This document shows positions 32,901 to 41,889 of a stretch of 64,000 nucleotides of DNA, in pieces. Each line of letters begins with the position of its first letter. Within the stretch, counting starts at the first letter, position 1. The notes beneath the pieces are model-generated. The model was not told the origin of the DNA and did no database searches. It saw nothing but the letters and a program-made list of their open reading frames with translations. Source of the stretch: Cohnella pontilimi (GTDB taxonomy: Bacteria; Bacillota; Bacilli; Paenibacillales; Paenibacillaceae); assembly GCF_005049045.1 (NCBI RefSeq), contig NZ_SUPK01000004.1, positions 1-64,000 on the forward strand. The letters run 5' to 3'. The position numbers and the translations under genes were made by a program.

Positions 32901-35412
32901 AGTCTCGCGGTTTGGCGCGGCGGGTGGCTTGGGCTTCCAGGGGGTTGTCGGGCCAGTAATGTTTGGGGTAGCGGCCCTTCAAGTCTTTGCGGACTTCGAA
33001 GTAGGCATGGCTCCAAAAGCTGGCCAAATCCCGCGTCACTTGCACGGGGCGCTGGGCCGGCGAAAGCAGGTGCAGCGTGAGCGGCACCCGTCCGCCCGCT
33101 ATGCGCGGCGTTTCGGAAAGGCCGAACAGCTCCTGGAGCCGGACGGCAAGCACGGGCGAGTCTGGATCGGTGTAGTCGATCGGCAGGCGTGAACCGCTGG
33201 GAACCGACCAATGTGTAGGGGCGAGTTCATCGAGTTCCCGGCGTTTGATCCAAGGGAGCAGCGATTCGAGCGCTTCTTTCAGATTCAAGCGCTGCAAATC
33301 GGCCACGCTTTTCATATTCACCACGTAGGGAGACAGCCATTCTTCCAGCGTTGCCAGAAGCGCGTCATCGGACAGATCCGGCCACGATGGATCGCTGCGC
33401 CGCACAAACACCGCCCGTTCCTGGAATTGGCGGGCGGTGCGCGACCAGGGCAGCGACTCGGCGCCTTCTTCGCGAATCCCTTCGAGCAGTGCCGCCGCCA
33501 CTTCGTCGGCGGGCGGCGACGGCATAGGCGTTTCGTCGAGCATCAAGGCGCCCAGTTTGCTTCGAACTCTCGCCCGCACCGCTTTCGCCGACCGGTCCCA
33601 CGTCACGGAGCGTTCTTCCATGATTACATCGCGGAAATGGCGGAGAAGACCCGCCATCGTAACGGGAGCGGCGAGCCGGATTCTGCTTTCGGTGCCGGTA
33701 TCGTCCACGTCCGCAACGACGATCCACTCTTCCCTTGCCAGTGGCTGCCCTTCCTGGAACGCGGCTCCCCGGCCGCCGCTCAGCAAATATTTGCCGCCCT
33801 CCCGACGGCGCCCGATCCGGTCGGGATAGGCGAACGCCAGCAACAAGCCGGCAACCTCTTCCGGCCGCTCGTCTATTCCTCTGTCTGCTCCCGTCTTCAC
33901 TCCGCATTCCCGTTTCAACCGTTCCGCTTCCTCCAACAGGCGCCTTCTGGCGCCTTCGTCCGCCTTGAGCGGACCTCTGCCGTGCAATGCTTCCAGGCGA
34001 TGCCGGAAATCGGTGTCCGGCCCGCCGGCGGCGCGAGTGAAATCCCGGTCACCCAGCAGCACGGCGATTTCACAAGCGATGCTGCCGAGTCCGAGCGGCA
34101 TAACCCGCAGGAGCATATGAGATAATCGCGGGTGGATGCCGAAGGCGGCCATTTCCCGGCCATGCGGCGTGATTGCGCCTTCCGAAGTCAAAGCGCCAAG
34201 CATGCGTAGCAGCTCGCGAGCCTGCTGCACCGACGCCACCGGCGGCGCGTCAAGCCAGCTCAGTTCGGCCGGATCAGGCGTCCCCCATGCGGCCAGTTCG
34301 AGCACAAGAGGCGCGAGATCGGCCTCCCGGATTTCCGGCGAAGAAGAAGGCGCCAGCCGGTGCTGTTCTTCCTCGCTCCATAGCCGGTAACACGTCCCGG
34401 CCTGAAGCCGGCCCGCACGGCCGCGCCGCTGCTCGGCGGAAGCCGCGGAAACGGCTGTCGTTTCCAGTCTCGACATGCCGGTCCGCGGAGAAAACCGGGA
34501 AACCCTGGCGAGGCCACTGTCGATGACCACCGTGATTCCTTCAACCGTCAAACTCGTTTCCGCCACCGAGGTGGAAAGGACGATTTTGCGTTCACCCGGT
34601 ATGGCCGGAGATATCGCGCGATCCTGTGCTTCGGGCGGCAGACTGCCGTGGAGCGGACAAATCCGAATCGCCGGACCGCCCGCGAATTCACCGATCATGG
34701 CCTGCAGCTTACGTTCCACGGCACGGATTTCCGCCATTCCGGGCAGGAAAACGAGCAAATCCCCGTCCCGCTCACGCAGCGCTTCCCGGACAACCGGTTC
34801 CACCCTATCCTCGATACGCAGGCCTGCTCTGGCCGGCCGCCGATAGAAGGTCTCCACGGGAAACTGGCGGCCTTCGCTGACGATGACCGGAGCGCCGCCA
34901 AGCAGCCGGGCGACCGGCTCGGCTTCGATCGTCGCGCTCATGACGAGCAGCCGCAAGTCCTCCCTCAGCAATTCCTGCGTCTGCAAGCACAAAGCCAATC
35001 CCAAGTCGGCCTGCAGGCTGCGCTCGTGAAATTCGTCGAAGATGACGAGCGCGATCTGTTCGAGACCCGGATCCTCCTGCAGCATTCGCGTCAACACGCC
35101 CTCCGTGACAACCTCGATCCGTGTGCGGGGACCGACTTTCGTATCCATGCGCACGCGATAGCCGACGGTTTGGCCCACCGGCTCCCCCAGCAAAGCGGCC
35201 ATATACCGGGCTGCGCTGCGGGCTGCCAACCGGCGCGGCTCCAGCATGACGATTTTTCTTCCCTCCAGCCAAAGCTCCTCCAGCATGGCCAGCGGCACGC
35301 GCGTCGTTTTGCCGGCGCCGGGCGCGGCAACGAGCACGGCGCTCGTCCCTTCCGACAATGCTTGGCGCAAAGCCGGCAAACTCGTCTCCACAGGCAGCGT
35401 CGTTTCGCGCAT
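32899..35412 (-). CDS. hrpB: ATP-dependent helicase HrpB
   Basis: An 837-residue DEAH-box helicase. Walker A APGAGKTT is at 30-37, the DEFH box at 126-129, SATIEAEP is motif III, and QRRGRAGR (motif VI) is near 345; the C-terminal ~300 residues are the HrpB-specific helicase-associated and C-terminal domains (ending YPKHYWPDNP). I place the start at 35412 because AAGGAGGTG lies 8 nt before it and the following sequence aligns with HrpB starts; in-frame ATGs 20-27 codons upstream have weaker sites. Role in RNA metabolism is known only in outline. Confidence 0.93.
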   Translation of the reverse strand: MRETTLPVETSLPALRQALSEGTSAVLVAAPGAGKTTRVPLAMLEELWLEGRKIVMLEPRRLAARSAARYMAALLGEPVGQTVGYRVRMDTKVGPRTRIEVVTEGVLTRMLQEDPGLEQIALVIFDEFHERSLQADLGLALCLQTQELLREDLRLLVMSATIEAEPVARLLGGAPVIVSEGRQFPVETFYRRPARAGLRIEDRVEPVVREALRERDGDLLVFLPGMAEIRAVERKLQAMIGEFAGGPAIRICPLHGSLPPEAQDRAISPAIPGERKIVLSTSVAETSLTVEGITVVIDSGLARVSRFSPRTGMSRLETTAVSAASAEQRRGRAGRLQAGTCYRLWSEEEQHRLAPSSSPEIREADLAPLVLELAAWGTPDPAELSWLDAPPVASVQQARELLRMLGALTSEGAITPHGREMAAFGIHPRLSHMLLRVMPLGLGSIACEIAVLLGDRDFTRAAGGPDTDFRHRLEALHGRGPLKADEGARRRLLEEAERLKRECGVKTGADRGIDERPEEVAGLLLAFAYPDRIGRRREGGKYLLSGGRGAAFQEGQPLAREEWIVVADVDDTGTESRIRLAAPVTMAGLLRHFRDVIMEERSVTWDRSAKAVRARVRSKLGALMLDETPMPSPPADEVAAALLEGIREEGAESLPWSRTARQFQERAVFVRRSDPSWPDLSDDALLATLEEWLSPYVVNMKSVADLQRLNLKEALESLLPWIKRRELDELAPTHWSVPSGSRLPIDYTDPDSPVLAVRLQELFGLSETPRIAGGRVPLTLHLLSPAQRPVQVTRDLASFWSHAYFEVRKDLKGRYPKHYWPDNPLEAQATRRAKPRD

Positions 35413-35495
35413 CTCCGGCACCTCCTTTTGCTCGCTCATCATACTGCCCTTCAGCTTATCATGACTGGGCAAGCCCGGGAAAGAGCGGACAATAT

Positions 35496-35520
35496 GAAAA
35501 AGAAGCCGCCCGAAGGCAGC
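35496..35520 (-). terminator. Terminator of the large catabolic locus
   Basis: On the minus strand GCTGCC, TTCG loop, GGCGGC (35505-35520, one G-T pair) followed by TTCTTTTTC. It lies 18 nt after the nucleoside hydrolase stop and separates the locus from hrpB. Confidence 0.75.
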
Positions 35521-35537
35521 CCCTGTTCCATTTCCCT

Positions 35538-36434
35538 CTAACGAATCAGCCGCTCCATCAGCATCTTCACAAATCTTGACGCTTCGACGTCAAGACAGAC
35601 GTCGACCCGGCCGGCGGGGTCAGCCCAAGCGACGGTTTGGCCCGAAGGCTCGCGATGGTCGTAATCAATTTTCACTGTCATTTTCTTAGTCTGGACAAGA
35701 GAGCGGTCAATCAGTAAGGAGACCGCCAGCGGGTCGTGCATCGCCGTCCAGTCTTGCCCGATCACGTCCAGCCAGCGCTCGATCAGTTTGGCCAGAGCGG
35801 CGTTGAGCGGATCGCCGGAACTTTCCAGCATCCTGACTTCCTCCCGCCGGATTTTGACTTTCATCGTCACGTCGAGTCCAACCATGACGATCGGGGCTCC
35901 GCTGGTAAAGACGAGGTGAGCGGCTTCCGGATCGCTTTTGATATTGTGTTCGATATGCGGCAACTCAGCTCCGTTGTCCCCCAAGCGGGTCACGCCGCCC
36001 ATGAGGACGATTTCCTTGACGTTCTGCGCGACGCGGGGTTCCCGAATGATCGCCGCCGCGATGTTGGTCAAAGGTCCGATCGGCACGATCGTAATCTGGC
36101 CCGGGCTTTTCATCACGGTATCGATCAGATAATCGACGGCATGCCCTTCTTCGAAAGGAATCTCTTCATCGCCGAGCACACCGTCACCCTCGTGACCGGG
36201 CCACCAAATTTCCCGGTTATGCAGCAGGGGCTTCTCTATGCCCGCAAATACCGGCACCTCGGGTCTGCCGCCAAGATGAAGGAGCTTTTTGGCCAACCGC
36301 GCTCGAAGTTTGACGTCGCCGTAAACGGTCGTAACTCCGACGAGATCCAGCTCGGTCGAACGCATGGCTAACGCCAGCGCCATCGCGTCGTCGACGTCTG
36401 TCGCAATATCGGTATCCAATATCATGCGCGTCAT
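35538..36434 (-). CDS. Inosine-uridine-type nucleoside hydrolase 1
   Basis: A 298-residue enzyme of the IUNH family that cleaves N-glycosidic bonds of nucleosides, releasing a pentose. The calcium-binding motif DTDIATDVDDA is at 7-17, the family signature GPLTNIAAAI near 120, and MHDPLAV near 235. It is the last gene of the locus, 13 nt after the oxidoreductase. A clear relative (second hydrolase) is at 40081-41022, sharing most of the central VMGGVTRLG and NGAELP/Y-EHNIK regions. Substrate could be an ordinary or modified nucleoside, or another N-glycoside. Confidence 0.92.
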   Translation of the reverse strand: MTRMILDTDIATDVDDAMALALAMRSTELDLVGVTTVYGDVKLRARLAKKLLHLGGRPEVPVFAGIEKPLLHNREIWWPGHEGDGVLGDEEIPFEEGHAVDYLIDTVMKSPGQITIVPIGPLTNIAAAIIREPRVAQNVKEIVLMGGVTRLGDNGAELPHIEHNIKSDPEAAHLVFTSGAPIVMVGLDVTMKVKIRREEVRMLESSGDPLNAALAKLIERWLDVIGQDWTAMHDPLAVSLLIDRSLVQTKKMTVKIDYDHREPSGQTVAWADPAGRVDVCLDVEASRFVKMLMERLIR

Positions 36435-36447
36435 CGGACGATCCCTC

Positions 36448-37431
36448 CTATTTTCTCAGCGTTACGGGCTGTTGGAGTTCCGCCGACCGATACGCCGCAA
36501 GCGCAACTTCCATGGCACGCAGACCATCGACGCCGTTCGGCGAAACCGGCTTGTTATGCATGATGCAATCGATGAAATGATCAATCAGCCCCTGATCCGA
36601 ATCGTCGCCGTAAAAATTTTCGGTCGTCTTCATTGTGTCGTCACTATGCAGCAGCACATTTTGCTTGAACAAATCCACCTTGCTGGTGCCATTCGTACCG
36701 AGAATGTCCAGTGTGACGTCACCCCATACCGGAAAAGACTTTGACCGCGACCAGGAAGGGTCGAGGGTGGCAATGACGCCATTATCGAAAGTGAAGGTTA
36801 AAAGTCCGCTGTCGTCGATGTCGAGATCCGGATGGAACCGGTTGTCGACCTCCGCATAAACCTCCGTCACTTCGGCGTCCGGCATATACCAACGCATCAA
36901 GTCCATGACGTGGACCGTGTGATCCATCACCGCGCCGCCTCCGGCCATCGAACGATCGATGAACCAGCCGCCGGGCATCGTGCCGCGGTTCGTACCGTTG
37001 ATGGCCACCAGCTTGCCGAGCTTGCCGGATTCAACCAGCTTTTTCGTGCGCTTCGCAACCGTGCTGAAGCGGCACGGGAAGGCGATCATGAGCTGCACGC
37101 CGTTGCGCTCTGCGGCTTCGATCATCGCTTCCGCATCCTTTACGTTCGTAGAGATCGGTTTTTCACAAAGGATATGCTTGCCTGCGTTAGCCGCCTGGAT
37201 CGTATACTCCGCATGTTTGGCGTTTTCGGAGCAGATGACGACCGCATCCGACGCCGCGAGCAGCTCCTCCGTCCGTTCGAACCATGGTATGCCGAGCTCC
37301 TCTGCCATGCGGCGGCCGCGCTCCGGATCGTCGTCGGTAATACCCGCCAGCTCCGCATCGGGGTTCCTTTTTAAGGCATGGGCATAAGAGTAAGCGTGCA
37401 TATGGGCAAAACTGATCATTCCGATTTTCAT
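36448..37431 (-). CDS. Gfo/Idh/MocA-family oxidoreductase
   Basis: A 327-residue NAD(P)-dependent sugar dehydrogenase-like enzyme. EKPIST (near 94-99) with the catalytic Lys and the C-terminal beta-sheet domain (WFIDRSMAGGGAVMDHTVHV) are typical. The N-terminal dinucleotide loop reads ISFAHMHAYSYA instead of GxGxxG, which is atypical; the variant occurs in part of this family. In the locus it may oxidise or reduce a sugar intermediate. 18 nt after the preceding Gfo/Idh/MocA gene. Confidence 0.88.
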   Translation of the reverse strand: MKIGMISFAHMHAYSYAHALKRNPDAELAGITDDDPERGRRMAEELGIPWFERTEELLAASDAVVICSENAKHAEYTIQAANAGKHILCEKPISTNVKDAEAMIEAAERNGVQLMIAFPCRFSTVAKRTKKLVESGKLGKLVAINGTNRGTMPGGWFIDRSMAGGGAVMDHTVHVMDLMRWYMPDAEVTEVYAEVDNRFHPDLDIDDSGLLTFTFDNGVIATLDPSWSRSKSFPVWGDVTLDILGTNGTSKVDLFKQNVLLHSDDTMKTTENFYGDDSDQGLIDHFIDCIMHNKPVSPNGVDGLRAMEVALAAYRSAELQQPVTLRK

Positions 37432-37449
37432 CTCATAAGCCTCCGTTCC

Positions 37450-38427
37450 TTAAGATAAAAAGACAACTTGTCCGGTTTCGGCCGAACGAATCGCCGCCAG
37501 TGCCAGCTCCAGCGATTGGGCCGCGTCCTCGCCGTTCACCGACGGTTCCGTTCCGGAAGCGATACAATCGATAAAATGCTGCAGCTCATGAAAATAACCA
37601 TCCGGCTCAAGCGGACTTTCCAACTGATGTGTCAGTCGTTCTTCCCCGCGTAGAGTTGTCTTGATCGAATAGGTGTCGGCCGAATCGAACTTGGCCACTC
37701 CGCCGGTACCGGCCAGTTCGAGGAACGTGCGGAACCCGTCCGGCTGTGCCCAGCTGCCCGTGATGTGCGCGATCACACCGCTCTTCATGCGGATCGAGAC
37801 GACGGCGTGCTCGCCAGGCAGGCCTTGTTCCGTACCGGCCAGTTTGGCGTACACCCGTTCCGCCTCACCGAAAGTCCAACGAAGCCAGTCCATATCATGG
37901 ATCGCCAAATCGAGCAGCACGCCGCCGGACCTTTTGTTGTCGCCAAACCAGGCGCTCCACCCCGGTGCCGCGCCCTCCCGGATCATCCGTACGGTTCCGA
38001 CTCGGCCGAGACGACCGTCCTCCACCATTTGTTTGGCTGTACGATACTCGGGGGAGAACCGGAGCACATGTCCGATCATCAGCTTGACGCCGGCTTTGCG
38101 GCAAGCTTCGACCATCGCCTGCGCTTCTTCGGACGAACGGGCCATCGGTTTTTCGCAAAACACGTGTTTTCCGAGCTCGGCGGCTCGAACCGCGTACTCT
38201 TTATGTAAGTCAGTCGGAAGACAAATATCGATCAAATTCGGATTTTCCGCACTCACCAATTCATCGAGCGACGTGTAGTGAGCAACACCCGCTTGCTCCA
38301 CCAATCTGCGGGCCGCCTCTTCCCTCGCATCGACGACCCCGACCAGCTTGGCTCCCCGCATACCGGCCAAGGCCGCGGCATGAACGGCCCCCATGCCTCC
38401 GGCTCCCACCAAACCCACTTTCAGCAT
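37450..38427 (-). CDS. Gfo/Idh/MocA-family oxidoreductase (inositol-dehydrogenase-like)
   Basis: A 325-residue enzyme with a canonical GAGGMG dinucleotide-binding loop at 8-13, EKPMARS near 95-101 supplying the catalytic Lys, and the following HVLRFSPEY and HDMDWLRW segments. Start at the ATG at 38427, preceded by GGAGGAGG; an earlier frame start has no site. It probably oxidises a polyol or sugar hydroxyl. It is 36 nt after the LacI regulator and 18 nt before the next Gfo/Idh/MocA gene. Confidence 0.92.
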   Translation of the reverse strand: MLKVGLVGAGGMGAVHAAALAGMRGAKLVGVVDAREEAARRLVEQAGVAHYTSLDELVSAENPNLIDICLPTDLHKEYAVRAAELGKHVFCEKPMARSSEEAQAMVEACRKAGVKLMIGHVLRFSPEYRTAKQMVEDGRLGRVGTVRMIREGAAPGWSAWFGDNKRSGGVLLDLAIHDMDWLRWTFGEAERVYAKLAGTEQGLPGEHAVVSIRMKSGVIAHITGSWAQPDGFRTFLELAGTGGVAKFDSADTYSIKTTLRGEERLTHQLESPLEPDGYFHELQHFIDCIASGTEPSVNGEDAAQSLELALAAIRSAETGQVVFLS

Positions 38428-38463
38428 ACTGATTTCCTCCTCCATGTTTACGCTTTTCATCAT

Positions 38464-39492
38464 TTAGGGCTGCACGATTTCGTTCCTCTCAACACCCGAG
38501 CTTTCCCTCACGATCAATTCAGTAGGAATTACGATCTTGCGAGCCGAACGATTTTCCGAAAGCTGCTCCACCGACTGAAACAATAGGCTCACGAGTTCTT
38601 TGCCGATATCGGTGATGGGCTGCCGCACGGTCGTTAAAGCCGGCTTAAACAAACTTGCCGAAAAAATGTCGTCATACCCGACAACCGCCACTTCTTCCGG
38701 GACACGGATGCCGGCTTGCTCCAACGCTTTGATCGCGCCGAGAGCCAACAAGTCGTTGCCGCAAAACAAAGCGTCGAACATCACGCCCAATTCCAACAGC
38801 ACCGTAAGAGCTCCGTAGCCATCCGAAAATGTTTGCCCCTGAACGAGCCGAATCAGTGCTTCATCGACATTCAGTCCGTGCATCATCAATGCTTTCCGGT
38901 AGCCAAATTCCCGTTCGATCGAAACCGCCGGTCCCCCGATATACGCGATCCGACGGTTTCCCAATCGGATGAGGTGTTCCACAGCGGTCAGGGATCCGTG
39001 GAGGTGATCGCCTACTACACTGCTCACGCCGGGCATGCTCTTATCCAACATGACCAACGGGATGCCGGAATTTCTGAGCATCTCCATTTGCTCCTGCATA
39101 TCCGTCGGATCGTCCGGCGAAGCGCAATATATAATGCCGTCCATCCGCCGCTCGATGAACATTTTTAAGTAGGCCTTCTCTTTGTCCGTTCGGTTATCCG
39201 TTGAACAGATCAACGTGGTGTACCCGTTCGACCAGCACTCGTCCTGGACTATTTTCGACAGCAAGGACCAAAATTCGTTCGATAGCTCGGGAACAAGAAG
39301 CCCTATAGTCTGCGTTTTCTTGTTGATCATCGCTCGGGCCGTATGGTCCGGGTGAAACTTCAGCTTGTCAATAGCCCGCCGAACTTTGTTCAACGTACTT
39401 TTGCTCACCCGGTCCCTGCCGTTAATAACCCGTGACACGGTGGAGATCGAAACGCCCGCTTCTTTGGCGACTTCTTTAATGGTTGATTTCAT
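38464..39492 (-). CDS. LacI-family transcriptional regulator
   Basis: A 342-residue repressor. The DNA-binding helix-turn-helix (TIKEVAKEAGVSISTVSRV) is at 4-22, hinge helix near 50-58, and the periplasmic-binding-type sugar domain runs to about 335 (GLLVPELSNEFW, YIGGPAVSIEREFG). It lies inside the locus between the isomerase and two oxidoreductases, an unusual internal position that suggests it controls the operon it sits in. The palindromes near 62019-62152 are plausible operators, but no direct evidence links them. Confidence 0.93.
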   Translation of the reverse strand: MKSTIKEVAKEAGVSISTVSRVINGRDRVSKSTLNKVRRAIDKLKFHPDHTARAMINKKTQTIGLLVPELSNEFWSLLSKIVQDECWSNGYTTLICSTDNRTDKEKAYLKMFIERRMDGIIYCASPDDPTDMQEQMEMLRNSGIPLVMLDKSMPGVSSVVGDHLHGSLTAVEHLIRLGNRRIAYIGGPAVSIEREFGYRKALMMHGLNVDEALIRLVQGQTFSDGYGALTVLLELGVMFDALFCGNDLLALGAIKALEQAGIRVPEEVAVVGYDDIFSASLFKPALTTVRQPITDIGKELVSLLFQSVEQLSENRSARKIVIPTELIVRESSGVERNEIVQP

Positions 39493-39537
39493 CGTTATCC
39501 CTGCTTCGCTAGTGGAATCAATCGCCTATCGAAACAG

Positions 39538-40080
<543 letters not shown>

Positions 40081-41022
40081 TTATTTTCCTCCATCACATA
40101 GTCGATTGAAAAGCAAATCCAAAAAACGGTCGGCGTCCACGTCCAGCGCTACTTCTACTGTACCATGCGGATCGGCGACCGCAACCGTTTGTCCTGTTCC
40201 TTCGCGGTGATCGTAGACAACCTGGACCTTCATCCGGCGCGTGGTGACCAATGTTCGATCAATGGCAAGCGCCATAGCGAGCGGATCGTGCATAGGCGTC
40301 CTGTCTTCCCCTATTCGCTGCAGCCACCGTTCGATGACATCGGCCAGCGCTGCGTTAACCGGCTTGCCCGAGTCGATCAACCTCTGGGTTTCCCGCCGGG
40401 AAACGGTCACCTTGCACGTTACGTCGAGACCCACCATCACAATCGGAGCACCGGAAGAAAACACGACGGATGCCGCCTCGGGATCGCACTTGATGTTGTG
40501 TTCAACCGGGTAAAGCTCAGCACCGTTGCTGCCGAGACGCGTGACGCCGCCCATCACAATCAGCTGCTTGACCTGCCGAATGACGCGCGGTTCCATGATG
40601 ATCGCCGCCGCGATATTCGTCAGAGGACCGATGCACACGAGCGTGATTTCGCCTGGATGGTTTGTTACCGATCGGACGATGAAGTCCACGGCATGGCCGG
40701 CGTTTGGAGGCTGGGAGCCTTGATCCAGCAAATCGCCCATCCCGCTGTCGTCCTGCGTATCGGAGTCGGACGTCCAACTGACGTTTCGGTTGCGAAGTAG
40801 CGTTTGGTTCAAGCCATGATAGATCGGAATCGGACGAGAGCCGGCCAGTTCGAGCAACCGGGCAACACGGCGTGCGTGATAATGGACGTCGGAATAGACG
40901 GTCGTGATGCCTTCGATCATCATCTCCGGGGAAGCGAGAGCCAGCGAGATCGCCGTGGCATCGTCCGGGTCGCCTCCGATATCTGTGTCGATGATCACAC
41001 GTTCTTGGCGCAAGCCGCTCAT
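40081..41022 (-). CDS. Inosine-uridine-type nucleoside hydrolase 2
   Basis: A 313-residue IUNH enzyme with DTDIGGDPDDA (12-22), GPLTNIAAAI, MGGVTRLG and MHDPLAM in the usual order. Compared with hydrolase 1 it carries an extra ~15-residue insert (SWTSDSDTQDDSGMGDLLDQ) in the loop near the active site, so substrate choice may differ. Start at the ATG at 41022 with GGAGGAGG upstream; it overlaps the TIM-barrel gene by 4 nt. Confidence 0.92.
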   Translation of the reverse strand: MSGLRQERVIIDTDIGGDPDDATAISLALASPEMMIEGITTVYSDVHYHARRVARLLELAGSRPIPIYHGLNQTLLRNRNVSWTSDSDTQDDSGMGDLLDQGSQPPNAGHAVDFIVRSVTNHPGEITLVCIGPLTNIAAAIIMEPRVIRQVKQLIVMGGVTRLGSNGAELYPVEHNIKCDPEAASVVFSSGAPIVMVGLDVTCKVTVSRRETQRLIDSGKPVNAALADVIERWLQRIGEDRTPMHDPLAMALAIDRTLVTTRRMKVQVVYDHREGTGQTVAVADPHGTVEVALDVDADRFLDLLFNRLCDGGK

Positions 41023-41888
41023 TTCGCTTCCTCCTCCCATTCAGCCGCAGTTTCCTTCGCCAGGTGCTCCAACCGGTCCGCCATCCACAAATTCACTTCC
41101 CATAAATCTACGACCGGCTGCCTTGTATAAGGCAGGGTGGGCATGTAACCCGGAGGCCCGAATTCCGGCGTGAACGTGATCGTTTCCGCGCCTTGGGCCA
41201 GCCGGCTTTGGATGATTCGTTTCCACCAGCTCTCGTGGACGGAAAGCTCTTGAGCGAATTCCGGCGCACGCGGATCTGCAACTTGCGGACCTTCGCGGTG
41301 GCCGACACGCCCATGAATGTGAATGGAACGCTGACAGGCCAGTTCCATCGCATCGTCCTGCTCCTCGAGCAGAGATTCCGCCACACAGCACCAATGGCTG
41401 AAATCGGCGTTAATTTTCAGTTCAGGCAACTGCTGCAGCATAACGGCCGTATGCCAGGGTGTATACAAAGCGCGGCCTCGATGCGTTTCATGAGCGACGG
41501 GGATACCGATGGAACGCTCCATTTTCAGCGCCTGTTCGAAAAACGCCAGCTGCTCCTTCGGACCGTCACTGTCTTTGCCGCTTTGCGACACGATGAACAG
41601 CGGATCGAACGAGGCCGCCCGCTCGATTTGAGCCGCGAACGAAGCGGCATGATCCGGCCCGCCGGTCAAAACTTGCGCGATAAACGCCAGCCCATAATCC
41701 GCGAGCAGCAGCCGGAAAGCCGGCTCCTGATCGGCGGCGGGCAGCGGACTTTCAATCCCGTGATAGCCCGCTTCCGCAACGCGTTCGAACACACGGCCGA
41801 TGTCCCGGGGCATTCGTATGGTCAAAGGCGATCCTTCGAACCCGACGTATTCCCACAGCGATTTAAACCGTTTGATCGCAGGCGCCAC
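41019..41888 (-). CDS. Xylose-isomerase-like TIM-barrel sugar isomerase/epimerase
   Basis: A 289-residue protein of the AP-endonuclease-2/xylose-isomerase-like superfamily. Metal-binding acids and histidines can be read as E in AHETHRG, D in NADFSHW, H in IHIHGRVGH and E in FTPEFGPP. Start is a GTG at 41888, 1 nt after the stop of the preceding hydrolase gene and preceded by GGAGGTG. Members epimerise or isomerise sugars or inositols; here it lies between a glycosidase-like gene and a nucleoside hydrolase, suggesting action on the released sugar. Confidence 0.85.
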   Translation of the reverse strand: MAPAIKRFKSLWEYVGFEGSPLTIRMPRDIGRVFERVAEAGYHGIESPLPAADQEPAFRLLLADYGLAFIAQVLTGGPDHAASFAAQIERAASFDPLFIVSQSGKDSDGPKEQLAFFEQALKMERSIGIPVAHETHRGRALYTPWHTAVMLQQLPELKINADFSHWCCVAESLLEEQDDAMELACQRSIHIHGRVGHREGPQVADPRAPEFAQELSVHESWWKRIIQSRLAQGAETITFTPEFGPPGYMPTLPYTRQPVVDLWEVNLWMADRLEHLAKETAAEWEEEAK

Positions 41889-41889
41889 G

